Assembly: GCA_018714645.1 (NCBI GenBank)
Contig: DVND01000173.1
Coordinates: 1-15,077 of the forward strand
DNA from: Candidatus Avimonoglobus intestinipullorum
GTDB lineage: Bacteria > Bacillota > Clostridia > UBA1381
Reading direction: 5' to 3'
DNA length: 15,077 bases
The notes beneath the pieces are model-generated. The model was not told the origin of the DNA and searched no databases. It worked only from the letters and a program-made list of their open reading frames with translations. This document shows, one piece after another, positions 8,354 to 15,077 of the stretch. The first letter of the stretch is position 1. Each line of letters opens with the position of its first letter. A program made the translations under genes and the position numbers.

Positions 8354-9529
8354 ATGATTTTTATTGGTATTGATGCAGCAAAGGACAAGCATGATTGTTT
8401 TATTGTAAACTCTGATGGCGAGGTGTTGTATGATGTTTTCACCATTCCTAACACTCTCAACAGGTTTAATGACCTACTCCTTAAAATCCAATCTGTTTCC
8501 CCAGATTTGAGTAAAACAAAAGTAGGTCTTGAAGCCACAGGACACTACAGCTACAATCTGCTCGGATTTTTACTTGACAAAGGTCTCACCACCTATGTCA
8601 TAAATCCTCTGCACACCAATCTCTACCGGAAAAGTCTGACACTTAGAAAAACTAAAACAGACAAGGTAGATGCTCGCATGATTGCTTCTATGCTAATGTC
8701 TTGCGTAGACCTCAAGCCCTACACAAGAACATTATATCATAATCAAGAGCTAAAGTCATTAACCAGATACAGATTTAATAAAGTTTCAGAACGAGCAAAA
8801 CTGAAAACTTCTATATCAAGACTTGTTAATATTCTCTTTCCCGAGCTTGAAAAACTCGTTCCAACACTTCATATGAAATCTGTCTATGCTTTGCTTTCAG
8901 AGTTTCCGTCAGCTCATCATATTGCAAAGGCTCATCTGACAAGGATTACAAATATTTTATATGAAGCCTCAAAAGGCAGGTACAACCGTGATACAGCCAT
9001 TCGTTTTCGTGATGCTGCAAGAAACTCTATCGGTTCTGTTATGCTCGCAAAATCTCTTGAGCTTAAACATACAATCAAACTTATCGGTGAGCTTACAGCC
9101 GAGATTGACGAGATGGAAACTGAAATCAAGCATATCGTTGAGAGCTTAGGAACAACCGTTCTCACCATTCCTGGAATTAGTTATACAACCGCCGCAAGTA
9201 TTCTTGCCGAAATTGGTGACTTCTCAAATTTTGAAACTCCCGATAAAATTCTTGCCTTTGCGGGAATGTCGCCCTCTACATATCAATCGGGACGGCTTAA
9301 TAACTGTTATGCTCATATGGAAAAGCGAGGTTCAAGATATTTGAGATTTGCTCTTTACAACGCTGCCAAGCATGTTTGTAATTGGGACAAGACTTTCTCT
9401 AATTATCTTGTTAAAAAGCGTTCTGAGGGCAAGCATTACAACGTTGCCATATCTCACGCCGCAAAGAAGTTAGTGCGATTAATTTTTGCTTTAGAAAAAT
9501 CTCATCTGCCATACAATCCTGCCGCTTAG
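8354..9529 (+). CDS. IS110-family transposase (DEDD RuvC-like plus catalytic-serine domain)
   Basis: The 391-residue protein begins at an ATG seven bases after a near-perfect AGGAGG (8341-8346). The N-terminal RuvC-like DEDD domain shows FIGIDAAKDKH (Asp7), VGLEATGHY (Glu60) and KTDKVDA (Asp103, Asp106). A helical, coiled-coil-like linker follows (about 225-265, rich in EIDEMETEI). The C-terminal Transposase_20 domain has PGISYTTAASILAEIGD from residue 273 and a GMSPSTYQSG segment; Ser312 in QSG is the likely nucleophile by comparison with the family. All key residues are present and there is no frameshift, so it looks active. Members of this family cut and join DNA under the direction of a bridge RNA from their own non-coding end. 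The gene is AT-rich relative to its neighbours, which fits recent arrival. Confidence 0.97.
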   Translation: MIFIGIDAAKDKHDCFIVNSDGEVLYDVFTIPNTLNRFNDLLLKIQSVSPDLSKTKVGLEATGHYSYNLLGFLLDKGLTTYVINPLHTNLYRKSLTLRKTKTDKVDARMIASMLMSCVDLKPYTRTLYHNQELKSLTRYRFNKVSERAKLKTSISRLVNILFPELEKLVPTLHMKSVYALLSEFPSAHHIAKAHLTRITNILYEASKGRYNRDTAIRFRDAARNSIGSVMLAKSLELKHTIKLIGELTAEIDEMETEIKHIVESLGTTVLTIPGISYTTAASILAEIGDFSNFETPDKILAFAGMSPSTYQSGRLNNCYAHMEKRGSRYLRFALYNAAKHVCNWDKTFSNYLVKKRSEGKHYNVAISHAAKKLVRLIFALEKSHLPYNPAA

Positions 9530-9555
9530 CTATGTTCAATATCTTTAATGTTTAA

Positions 9556-9578
9556 GGCATCTGATAGATGTCTATTTT
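9556..9578 (+). terminator. Weak terminator-like hairpin after the transposase gene
   Basis: A seven-pair stem GGCATCT/AGATGTC (one G-T pair) with a GAT loop is followed by TATTTT, 27 bp after the transposase stop. The stem is AT-rich and the T run is interrupted, so termination would be partial. Confidence 0.4.
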
Positions 9579-9630
9579 GCCATACCAATTTTTACTGCAA
9601 AAAATTTCTAAACTTTTTCCGTTTTCCCCC

Positions 9631-9658
9631 TTGACTTTTTATAGTTAGTCTTTATAAT
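9631..9658 (+). promoter_or_regulatory. Right-end -35 (TTGACT); also makes a hybrid outward promoter with the flank
   Basis: TTGACT at 9631-9636 is 16 bases from TATAAT at 9653-9658. The second hexamer is host sequence just beyond the proposed right end, so insertion has built a strong-looking promoter that reads out of the IS, antisense to the permease genes. In an excised circle the same -35 would instead serve the left-end -10. Confidence 0.6.
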
Positions 9659-9678
9659 GAATTTTTATTACCAACTAT

Positions 9679-10563
9679 TTAACCTTTCACAGAACCAATC
9701 ATTACGCCTTGGACAAAATGCTTTTGTACAAACGGATACACAAGCAGAATGGGCAATGTAACCATAATAATTGAAGCCGCTTTTAAAGATTCTGCCGGGC
9801 GCATCTGCTGGTTTTCCAAAAGCATCGCCGTTGAAGAAGACGACGTTGACAGCTGCTGCGCACTCATCAAAATGTTGCGCAAAAACAATGTGATGGGATA
9901 TTTGTCATTCTGGTTGAAATAAATCAATGGTGAAAACCATTCATTCCATTGGAAAACCGCGAAAAACAATACCAATGTGGCAATAATCGGCTTTGACAGC
10001 GGCAGCACAATGCGGATGAGGATCCCAATCTGCCCCAGCCCGTCAACCGCCGCCGCATCCTCCAGCGCTTCTGGCAGGCCGGCAAAGAACGTCATCATCA
10101 CCATGACGTTCCATGCGCCGATGGCGCCCGGAAGCGTCACCGCCCAAACCGTATTGTATAGCCCCAGCGTTTTAATCAACAAAAAGTTTGGAATCATCCC
10201 GCCGCCGAAAAACATCGTAAACATCACCAGTTTTACAAAAAACCCTCGGCCGGGCAGGTTTTTTTTGGAAAGCGGGTATGCGGTCAAGGTCGTCATAAAC
10301 AACGCCAAGAGCACGAACACAACCGTATAATATATGGTGTTGAAGTATCCACGGAAAAAGGTGGATTGTTCAAAAACCAGCCGGTAGGCATTCGTGTTAA
10401 ATCCCTTGGGCAGAAACCGGACCTGTCCGGACAGGATATACTGCTCCGCACTAAAAGACTGGGATAACACATAGAGGAACGGATAAACTGTCGCTATAAC
10501 CAATAAGAGCATAATGAGTACGTTAAAAAATTGAAACACACGATAACCCTTGCTTTTTTTCAT
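9679..10563 (-). CDS. Carbohydrate ABC importer permease, LplC/YtcP type
   Basis: The 294-residue inner-membrane protein has a first membrane helix at about 14-34 (LIMLLLVIATVYPFLYVLSQSFS), typical of this permease branch, and further hydrophobic segments at about 70-95, 105-130, 140-160, 190-210 and 265-285. The EAA loop that docks the ATPase is clear near residues 163-187 (EALEDAAAVDGLGQIGILIRIVLP). The ending FVQKHFVQGVMIGSVKG is the usual C-terminus. It starts 15 bp after the LplB-type gene with a GGGGGACGGAG ribosome site. With that permease it forms the channel for sugars delivered by the lipoprotein at 6538-8094. Its 3' end lies 27 bp from the IS110 right core, so the IS separates it from its binding protein without damaging it. 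Confidence 0.95.
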   Translation of the reverse strand: MKKSKGYRVFQFFNVLIMLLLVIATVYPFLYVLSQSFSAEQYILSGQVRFLPKGFNTNAYRLVFEQSTFFRGYFNTIYYTVVFVLLALFMTTLTAYPLSKKNLPGRGFFVKLVMFTMFFGGGMIPNFLLIKTLGLYNTVWAVTLPGAIGAWNVMVMMTFFAGLPEALEDAAAVDGLGQIGILIRIVLPLSKPIIATLVLFFAVFQWNEWFSPLIYFNQNDKYPITLFLRNILMSAQQLSTSSSSTAMLLENQQMRPAESLKAASIIMVTLPILLVYPFVQKHFVQGVMIGSVKG

Positions 10564-10578
10564 TTTCTCCGTCCCCCT

Positions 10579-11526
10579 TTACCATAACGACGTATCTGAT
10601 ATTTTATTTGAGATGTAATTTGCCGACCCCACCAATACCAAGCCGATGACTGCCTGGAACAGCCCGATTGCGGTCGACAGGCTATAATTGGGCACCGTGC
10701 TGGCCAATCCAATCCGGTAAACATACGTACTGATGACGTCAGCCGTTTCCCGGTTCAGGTCGTTGCTCAGGAGCAGTACCTTTTCAAAACCGACATTGAT
10801 GGCGTTCCCCACTGCAAGGATCAGCGTGATAATAATTGTAGGCATAATGCCCGGTATTGTCACGGCCCAGGTCTGCTGCCAGCGGTTTGCACCGTCCACC
10901 ATTGCCGCGTCATACAATTCCACGTCAATACTGGATAAAGCCGCGATATATAAAATCGCATTCCAGCCCAAATGCTGCCAAATCTCGCTGATAATATATA
11001 TCGGCCGGAAATAATCCGGTGAATTCATAAAACTGATTGCCTCCAGCCCCATCGCTTTACGTATTGTGTTCACCATGCCTGAATCCACAGACAGGATGCT
11101 CATAATCATGCCCACAACCACGACTGTCGATATAAAATGCGGCAGATAGGACGCCGTCTGTACAAACTTCTTAAATTTAATGTTCTTTAATTCGTTTAAC
11201 AGCAATGCAAAAATGATAGGCAACGGGAATGAAAACAGCAGCGTCTCCACACTCAATATCAGCGTATTGAAAAAAATACGCCAAAAATCCGAGCTGGTTA
11301 TGAATTGCTCAAAGTAATAAAATCCTACCCATTCAACGCCAAACAGCGGTGCCGACGCCGTATACCTGCGAAACGCCAGCACATTCCCAAGCATCGGGAT
11401 ATATTTAAAAACAATCAAGTATACGACCGGCAACAGCAGCATAATGTAAAAGCCGTAATATTTTTTGAGCGTGTGCCAGAATTTGGACGCACTTTGATTT
11501 ACTTTCCGTTCTGTTTTTATTTTCAT
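10579..11526 (-). CDS. Carbohydrate ABC importer permease, LplB/YteP type
   Basis: The 315-residue membrane protein has an N-terminal cytoplasmic stretch, a first helix with YYGFYIMLLLPVVYLIVFKYIPMLG and the AFRRY motif near residue 53, both characteristic of the LplB branch. The EAA loop is near residues 204-226 (LYDAAMVDGANRWQQTWAVTIPG). The C-terminus (YSLSTAIGLFQAVIGLVLVGSANYISNKISDTSLW) is typical. Its ATG overlaps the stop of the GH74-like gene in an ATGA (11523-11526), with GGAGGA just before it, so translation is probably coupled to the hydrolase gene. Together with the gene at 9679-10563 it makes the heterodimeric permease. Confidence 0.95.
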   Translation of the reverse strand: MKIKTERKVNQSASKFWHTLKKYYGFYIMLLLPVVYLIVFKYIPMLGNVLAFRRYTASAPLFGVEWVGFYYFEQFITSSDFWRIFFNTLILSVETLLFSFPLPIIFALLLNELKNIKFKKFVQTASYLPHFISTVVVVGMIMSILSVDSGMVNTIRKAMGLEAISFMNSPDYFRPIYIISEIWQHLGWNAILYIAALSSIDVELYDAAMVDGANRWQQTWAVTIPGIMPTIIITLILAVGNAINVGFEKVLLLSNDLNRETADVISTYVYRIGLASTVPNYSLSTAIGLFQAVIGLVLVGSANYISNKISDTSLW

Positions 11527-14231
11527 TGTTCCTCCACCTCTGCTGCCTGACCGCCGTCAGTTGTTGTAATATAAATGCTTTTTGTGGAACCATCCCAAAC
11601 GACCTGCGCCTGATATAATTCAGAAATAGCCCTGAGCGGGATCATCGTGTAGTCCGCCTCCAAATACGCCGCTTTACCGATATCCACCGGCTCGTTGTTC
11701 TTGATGATGGCGCTGCTGCCGGGCATGATATATAAGGTATCCTCATCCTTTGCGGCAACCGCGTAACCATTGGCGCCGTTCCATTCCACCGTGAACCCCA
11801 GCGCTTCCAGCAGCCTGCGGAGCGGGACATAGGTTGTTTCGTCAATGATGTTCGGCTCCACTTCAAAATGAATCCGTTCTTCGTTTACATATACCTTGAT
11901 TTTATCCTTTTCCAGATCGGCCAAATCCACTGTGCCGCCGGAGGCCACCGCCTGGGCGTTTTTCTCGACGTCGAGCAATTCGTTTTCATTTTCCGGCTTC
12001 CCGTAGTAATACCCTCTTCCGTTGGTGCCGATATATACCATACCAAAAGTCTGCCGGTCTGCCCGCATACAGTTCGGTTCATTCCCGACCTTGTGCTCAT
12101 CGGTATTGATTCTGACCCAGGTCTTCCCCATATCCACCGACCGGAAAATCCCTTCAACGCCATTGACAGTTCCATATACATAGGCCGTTGGATTGTTTTT
12201 CCCGGGCGCATTCTTCCCAAAAGAGAACAGCCGCGCATACTCCACGCCCTCTATTTTGGAAAATGTCTGCCCGAAATCATTGGTTCCGTACAGGCCGCTC
12301 CCATTCAGGCTGACCCATACCACGCCGTTCATCCCCGGCGCCGATTCAATATTGGGCGTCCCGTCGGAGGGCAAATCCGAAACGGTATTGATAAAGCTGG
12401 CTCCGCCGTCAGTGGAAACATAGAAATTCCCGCCCTCATAGCAGTAGAAAATGTCCTTGTTGTTTCTATCGGAGCACAGGTTATATTTCCAGCTCCAAAC
12501 AGAGGTGATCATATTGGAAGGAAGCCCAACCGATTCCTGCCAGGTGGTCCCCATGTCTTTAGAATAATAACCTGCACTGTTCATCGGCACCGCGACAATG
12601 CTGGCAGTTCCGTTCGCATCCCGCTCTGAGCTGACCGCAATGATGCCGGAAAGCTTCGTCAGGCCGTTGCTGTCCTGCGGGAACGATGGAAATTCCCTCC
12701 AGCTGACGCCGTTGTCAACGGAATATCCCCATTTCCCGCCGCCCCATTCGCGGTTGCCCGACGCCCGGACAATCAGGTTCGGATCCTGCTCGCACCAGTC
12801 AAGGCCGTTGGTATCCTGCGCCCAAATGCCGTTTGAAATGCTGTCCGGATACTCTAAAATGCTGTCCGCCCACCGGGCTCCGTCATTATCCGCATTGCCC
12901 GTCAGCAGCCGCGCGCCTTTGGATGGACAGATCGCCGTAAACGCCACCATTTCCTCAATGCCCCGGATATCATTAATCCAGAACTGCCGCGGTTCCTGGT
13001 TAATATCGTTTGTTTTCCAAACGCCATACCAGTCTGTCAGCCAGACCTGCTCCGGTTTAAATGGGTTCACGGCAAGGCACGCAGTGGCCGCCGCAAAATT
13101 CTGGTCTGGGTACCAGTCCGTTGTAAAATGGATATCGCTGGTTTCATATTTATCCGTCCACGTCTTCCCGCCGTCCTTTGATTGGAACACATGGCCCCTG
13201 TACACGGAACCGCTGTCCGGATCGGTCACCCTGACGCAGTAGATGGTGTTGTCGTCCGTGGGGTCAACAGCCATCCCCGTATACTGCGTCGGCTGCCCCG
13301 GCGTAATATTCTCCCAGGAGCCGCCCGCCGTATATTTGTAGACGCCCCCATCTGCACTCACATACAAAATCCTGCCATCATCGGCCAAGGCCATCCGTTT
13401 GGGCTTTTCCGGGGAATCCTTCATCAACTCCCATGTTTCGCCCGCATCATGGGTTACATACACGCCAACATCAATTGCACCCACATAAATCGTCTGGCAG
13501 ACACCGTCTTTTTCCGAATTTTCGTCAATTAAAACTGTACGGACTGTCCCGGTAGGATACTCCTCGCCATATTGCGCCTCTTCCAAGTCATTGGCATTAA
13601 TGTATGGAAAACTATTGAGCTCTTCCCACGTTGCTGCCCCGTCGCTGGAACGGTAAATCCGGTTGTCCCGCGATGCGACATATATATAGTTGGAATTTTG
13701 CGGATCCACCATAATCGGTTCGCCGGTATCCCTGTGGTTTCCATTCCCGTTAAAAGGCTTATTAAAGCCGGTGGATTCCCAGGTCTCGCCCCGGTCTGTC
13801 GATTTCAGCACGTCACACGGATAGGGAAACGCCGCATTCTCTTCATTATAGGTTCCCCACGCAATTGCCGTTTCCGGCAAATATTTTCCCGCACACATGT
13901 ACACCACATCCGGGTTGTTGGGGTCGATCGCAATGCCGTCGCATCCATATAGATTGCGCTCCCATGCGCTGAACGCCTCATTGAGCGCCCACCACCGGTT
14001 GTTCTCCTGATCCCACCGGTATGTACCGCCTACGTCCGTCCGGATATAAATCAAATTTTCCTCCTTGGGGTGGAAAACGATCCCTGTCACGTATCCGCCG
14101 CCGCCATAGGACACAGTATCCCACGTATATGGGACATTGTATTCCGCTTCCTGCCCCTCCGCGAAGCCCGTCGGAATTGACATACTTAAAACTGCCGCAA
14201 GCAAAACCATCAGCAAGCAATGCTTTTTCAT
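11523..14231 (-). CDS. Secreted GH74-like beta-propeller glycoside hydrolase with C-terminal stalk domain
   Basis: The 902-residue protein has a signal peptide (residues 1-24, TGFA-EG). Residues about 31-745 match the two seven-bladed propellers of GH74 xyloglucanases: YTWDTVSYGGGGYVTGIVFHP, then IRTDVGGTYRWD with Asp66 at the expected general-base position, and CDGIAIDPNNPDVVY. Asp448 in TGNADNDGARWAD lies where the family's general acid is expected, though the surrounding motif diverges. Nine Asp-box-like segments are present (STDRGETW, SSDGAATW, THDAGETW, SKDGGKTW, SVDNGVSW, SKDMGTTW, STDGGASF, TNDFGQTF, SVDMGKTW). Residues about 777-895 form a copper-amine-oxidase-N-like domain (VPLRRLLEALGFTVEW, IPLRAISELYQAQVVWDG), common on Bacillota surface proteins. 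A GGGGGA site precedes the ATG. Likely role: extracellular cleavage of xyloglucan or a related beta-glucan for the importer. A non-GH74 propeller enzyme is possible. Confidence 0.85.
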   Translation of the reverse strand: MKKHCLLMVLLAAVLSMSIPTGFAEGQEAEYNVPYTWDTVSYGGGGYVTGIVFHPKEENLIYIRTDVGGTYRWDQENNRWWALNEAFSAWERNLYGCDGIAIDPNNPDVVYMCAGKYLPETAIAWGTYNEENAAFPYPCDVLKSTDRGETWESTGFNKPFNGNGNHRDTGEPIMVDPQNSNYIYVASRDNRIYRSSDGAATWEELNSFPYINANDLEEAQYGEEYPTGTVRTVLIDENSEKDGVCQTIYVGAIDVGVYVTHDAGETWELMKDSPEKPKRMALADDGRILYVSADGGVYKYTAGGSWENITPGQPTQYTGMAVDPTDDNTIYCVRVTDPDSGSVYRGHVFQSKDGGKTWTDKYETSDIHFTTDWYPDQNFAAATACLAVNPFKPEQVWLTDWYGVWKTNDINQEPRQFWINDIRGIEEMVAFTAICPSKGARLLTGNADNDGARWADSILEYPDSISNGIWAQDTNGLDWCEQDPNLIVRASGNREWGGGKWGYSVDNGVSWREFPSFPQDSNGLTKLSGIIAVSSERDANGTASIVAVPMNSAGYYSKDMGTTWQESVGLPSNMITSVWSWKYNLCSDRNNKDIFYCYEGGNFYVSTDGGASFINTVSDLPSDGTPNIESAPGMNGVVWVSLNGSGLYGTNDFGQTFSKIEGVEYARLFSFGKNAPGKNNPTAYVYGTVNGVEGIFRSVDMGKTWVRINTDEHKVGNEPNCMRADRQTFGMVYIGTNGRGYYYGKPENENELLDVEKNAQAVASGGTVDLADLEKDKIKVYVNEERIHFEVEPNIIDETTYVPLRRLLEALGFTVEWNGANGYAVAAKDEDTLYIMPGSSAIIKNNEPVDIGKAAYLEADYTMIPLRAISELYQAQVVWDGSTKSIYITTTDGGQAAEVEEQ

Positions 14232-14357
14232 TCTCAGCGTCCCCCTTTTCCATTTATTGCTTTCTATTTACATGGTAGCATACCGCTTCATGACGCGTAA
14301 ACACCGAATACTGTTTTTTTGTTCCGCTTTTCTACTTGCAGCTTCAAAAAAGTTTTA
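14232..14357 (-). promoter_or_regulatory. Regulator-to-operon gap; possible promoter/operator region, not resolved
   Basis: This 126-bp gap is the only sizeable host gap and the natural place for an operon promoter. No good -35/-10 pair was found. Two features could be operators: CCGCTT repeated directly at 14283-14288 and 14324-14329 (41 bp apart, about four helical turns), and GGTA-GCA-TACC (14274-14284) inside a wider TTTAC/GTAAA pair (14267-14271, 14297-14301). The 14242-14249 region supplies the hydrolase ribosome site. Confidence 0.3.
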
Positions 14358-15077
14358 TCACTCCTTGTCTTCTTTGTTTTTGCGCTCTTTTTTCCCGTAA
14401 ATGTTCCTGTATTCACTGGGGACAATACCCGCATATTTTTTAAATGCCCGGATAAACGTGTTCCTGCTGTTAAATCCGCATTTGAGCATAATGTCGTTCA
14501 CGGACAGATTCGTATCTTCCAAATACTCCTTCGCATGCTCAATCCGGACGCGCCCCAAATATTCCACATAGCTCACGCCAAAATAATTCTTCAAAATCCG
14601 TGATAGATATTTCACACTTGTTCCATATTTCTCCGCAAGCATTTCCAGGTAGATTTCCTGCGCATAGTTTTCGTTGATGAAATTTGCGATCTCCTCCAGG
14701 TTCAGCTTGCTGTCCGGCGCATTGTTATACACGGTGGCTTCCCGTACCAGCAGGCGTATGTATTCAAATAAATGATCGTTGTCCATCAGCTCCACCGATT
14801 CGCGGACATTCAGGTATTCCTCCCCCATCAAGACCTTTTCCGTGATATTTTTTGTTTTGATGACCTTTTGGGCCGTATTATAGATCTGTAAATACAAATC
14901 GCGCAGTTGTTGGTAGCCAATTCCCGTTTCAACGCTTTTATTGACAATCTCCCGGATCATTTGTTCCACGGCCGCCCCGTCGCCCTTCACCATGGTGTTG
15001 AACAGCCTGTTTTCATCATTGATATTATATTGGTATTCCTTTAGTTCGCTCCGGCTCACCCACACGCCGCTCTTATC
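14358..15077 (-). CDS. AraC-family transcription regulator, C-terminal part (N-terminus outside window)
   Basis: The frame ends in TGA at 14358-14360 and is open to the right edge; a GTG at 15065 is possible as a start but four more codons (DKSG) are open before it, and the visible start sits inside a known linker, so I treat the gene as partial. About 240 residues are seen. The first ~140 (DENRLFNTMVKGDGAAVEQMIREIV and on) resemble the helical linker of YesS/YtdP-like regulators, which carry a membrane-bound sensor domain upstream. The last ~100 form the AraC DNA-binding domain with two helix-turn-helix units (EMLAEKYGTSVKYLSRILKNYFG; VNDIMLKCGFNSRNTFIRAFKKYAG). Such regulators usually sit beside Lpl-type importers and respond to their sugar, so it probably activates the operon that follows. 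Confidence 0.9.
   Translation of the reverse strand, partial: DKSGVWVSRSELKEYQYNINDENRLFNTMVKGDGAAVEQMIREIVNKSVETGIGYQQLRDLYLQIYNTAQKVIKTKNITEKVLMGEEYLNVRESVELMDNDHLFEYIRLLVREATVYNNAPDSKLNLEEIANFINENYAQEIYLEMLAEKYGTSVKYLSRILKNYFGVSYVEYLGRVRIEHAKEYLEDTNLSVNDIMLKCGFNSRNTFIRAFKKYAGIVPSEYRNIYGKKERKNKEDKE

Larger units (their letters stand above)
8106..9651 (+). mobile_element. IS110-family insertion sequence, complete, with a bridge-RNA type left end
   Basis: The element carries one transposase gene (8354-9529) with a 248-bp non-coding left end and a 120-bp right end. Its codon and base use are more AT-rich than the flanking genes, and it is antisense to the operon. Ends are placed at a shared CT core, 8106-8107 and 9650-9651, giving about 1544 bp. 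This choice rests on four agreements: joining the ends creates a TTGACT-17-TATAAT promoter; the left flank matches the proposed left target guide; core plus right flank pairs with the proposed right target guide; and excision leaves a 40-bp operon gap with a good SD. There is no target duplication beyond the core and no convincing terminal inverted repeat, as expected for this family. A TC core shifted by one base is the main alternative. Confidence 0.8.

Noticed and set aside
8148..9646. AACTAT (8148-8153) and ATAGTT (9641-9646) as terminal inverted repeats
   Set aside because: Only six bases, AT-rich and not symmetrically placed relative to the proposed ends; likely chance.
11523..14231. 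Sialidase (GH33) because of many Asp-boxes
   Set aside because: No FRIP/RIP arginine motif near the N-terminus; the opening GGGGYV and RTDVGGTYRWD fit GH74 better.
1..15077. CRISPR array, tRNA or rRNA genes, phage genes
   Set aside because: No regularly spaced repeats, no tRNA-like cloverleaf and no phage-type proteins were noticed on reading both strands.

Overview
The window looks like a piece of a Gram-positive, Clostridia-like (Bacillota) chromosome. The evidence is S-layer-homology (SLH) surface proteins, a lipoprotein/two-permease sugar importer of the LplA/LplB/LplC type, an AraC regulator of the YesS/YtdP type, and strong purine-rich Shine-Dalgarno (SD) sites. Host genes have moderate GC; one inserted gene is clearly more AT-rich. 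All host genes lie on the minus strand, so the locus reads from right to left. No RNA operon, tRNA or CRISPR array was seen.

Layout in transcription order: the C-terminal part of an AraC-family regulator (14358 to the right edge); a 126-bp gap; a secreted two-propeller glycoside hydrolase resembling GH74 xyloglucanases with a C-terminal copper-amine-oxidase-N-like stalk domain (11523-14231); LplB-type permease (10579-11526, ATGA overlap with the hydrolase); LplC/YtcP-type permease (9679-10563); an IS110-family insertion on the opposite strand (about 8106-9651); the sugar-binding lipoprotein (6538-8094); a 1638-residue surface protein with a duplicated CBM/Ig/helical module and three C-terminal SLH domains (1595-6511); and a second surface protein with a discoidin-like domain and SLH-like segments, cut by the left edge (1-1582). 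Apart from the insertion, gaps are tiny, so this reads as one operon for sensing, trimming and importing a complex plant glycan. Xyloglucan is the best guess, from the hydrolase only.

The most interesting signal is the IS110 element. Its ends can be placed to the base with a shared CT core (8106-8107 and 9650-9651). Joining the ends creates a TTGACT-17-TATAAT promoter. The region between the left end and the transposase contains a candidate bridge RNA with a 5' stem-loop, a target-binding loop and a donor-binding loop, and all four guide segments can be matched to DNA in this window. Removing the element restores a 40-bp intergenic gap in which the target, read on the minus strand, is the SD of the lipoprotein gene. 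The element therefore seems to be guided to a ribosome-binding site, and its left end leaves that SD usable.
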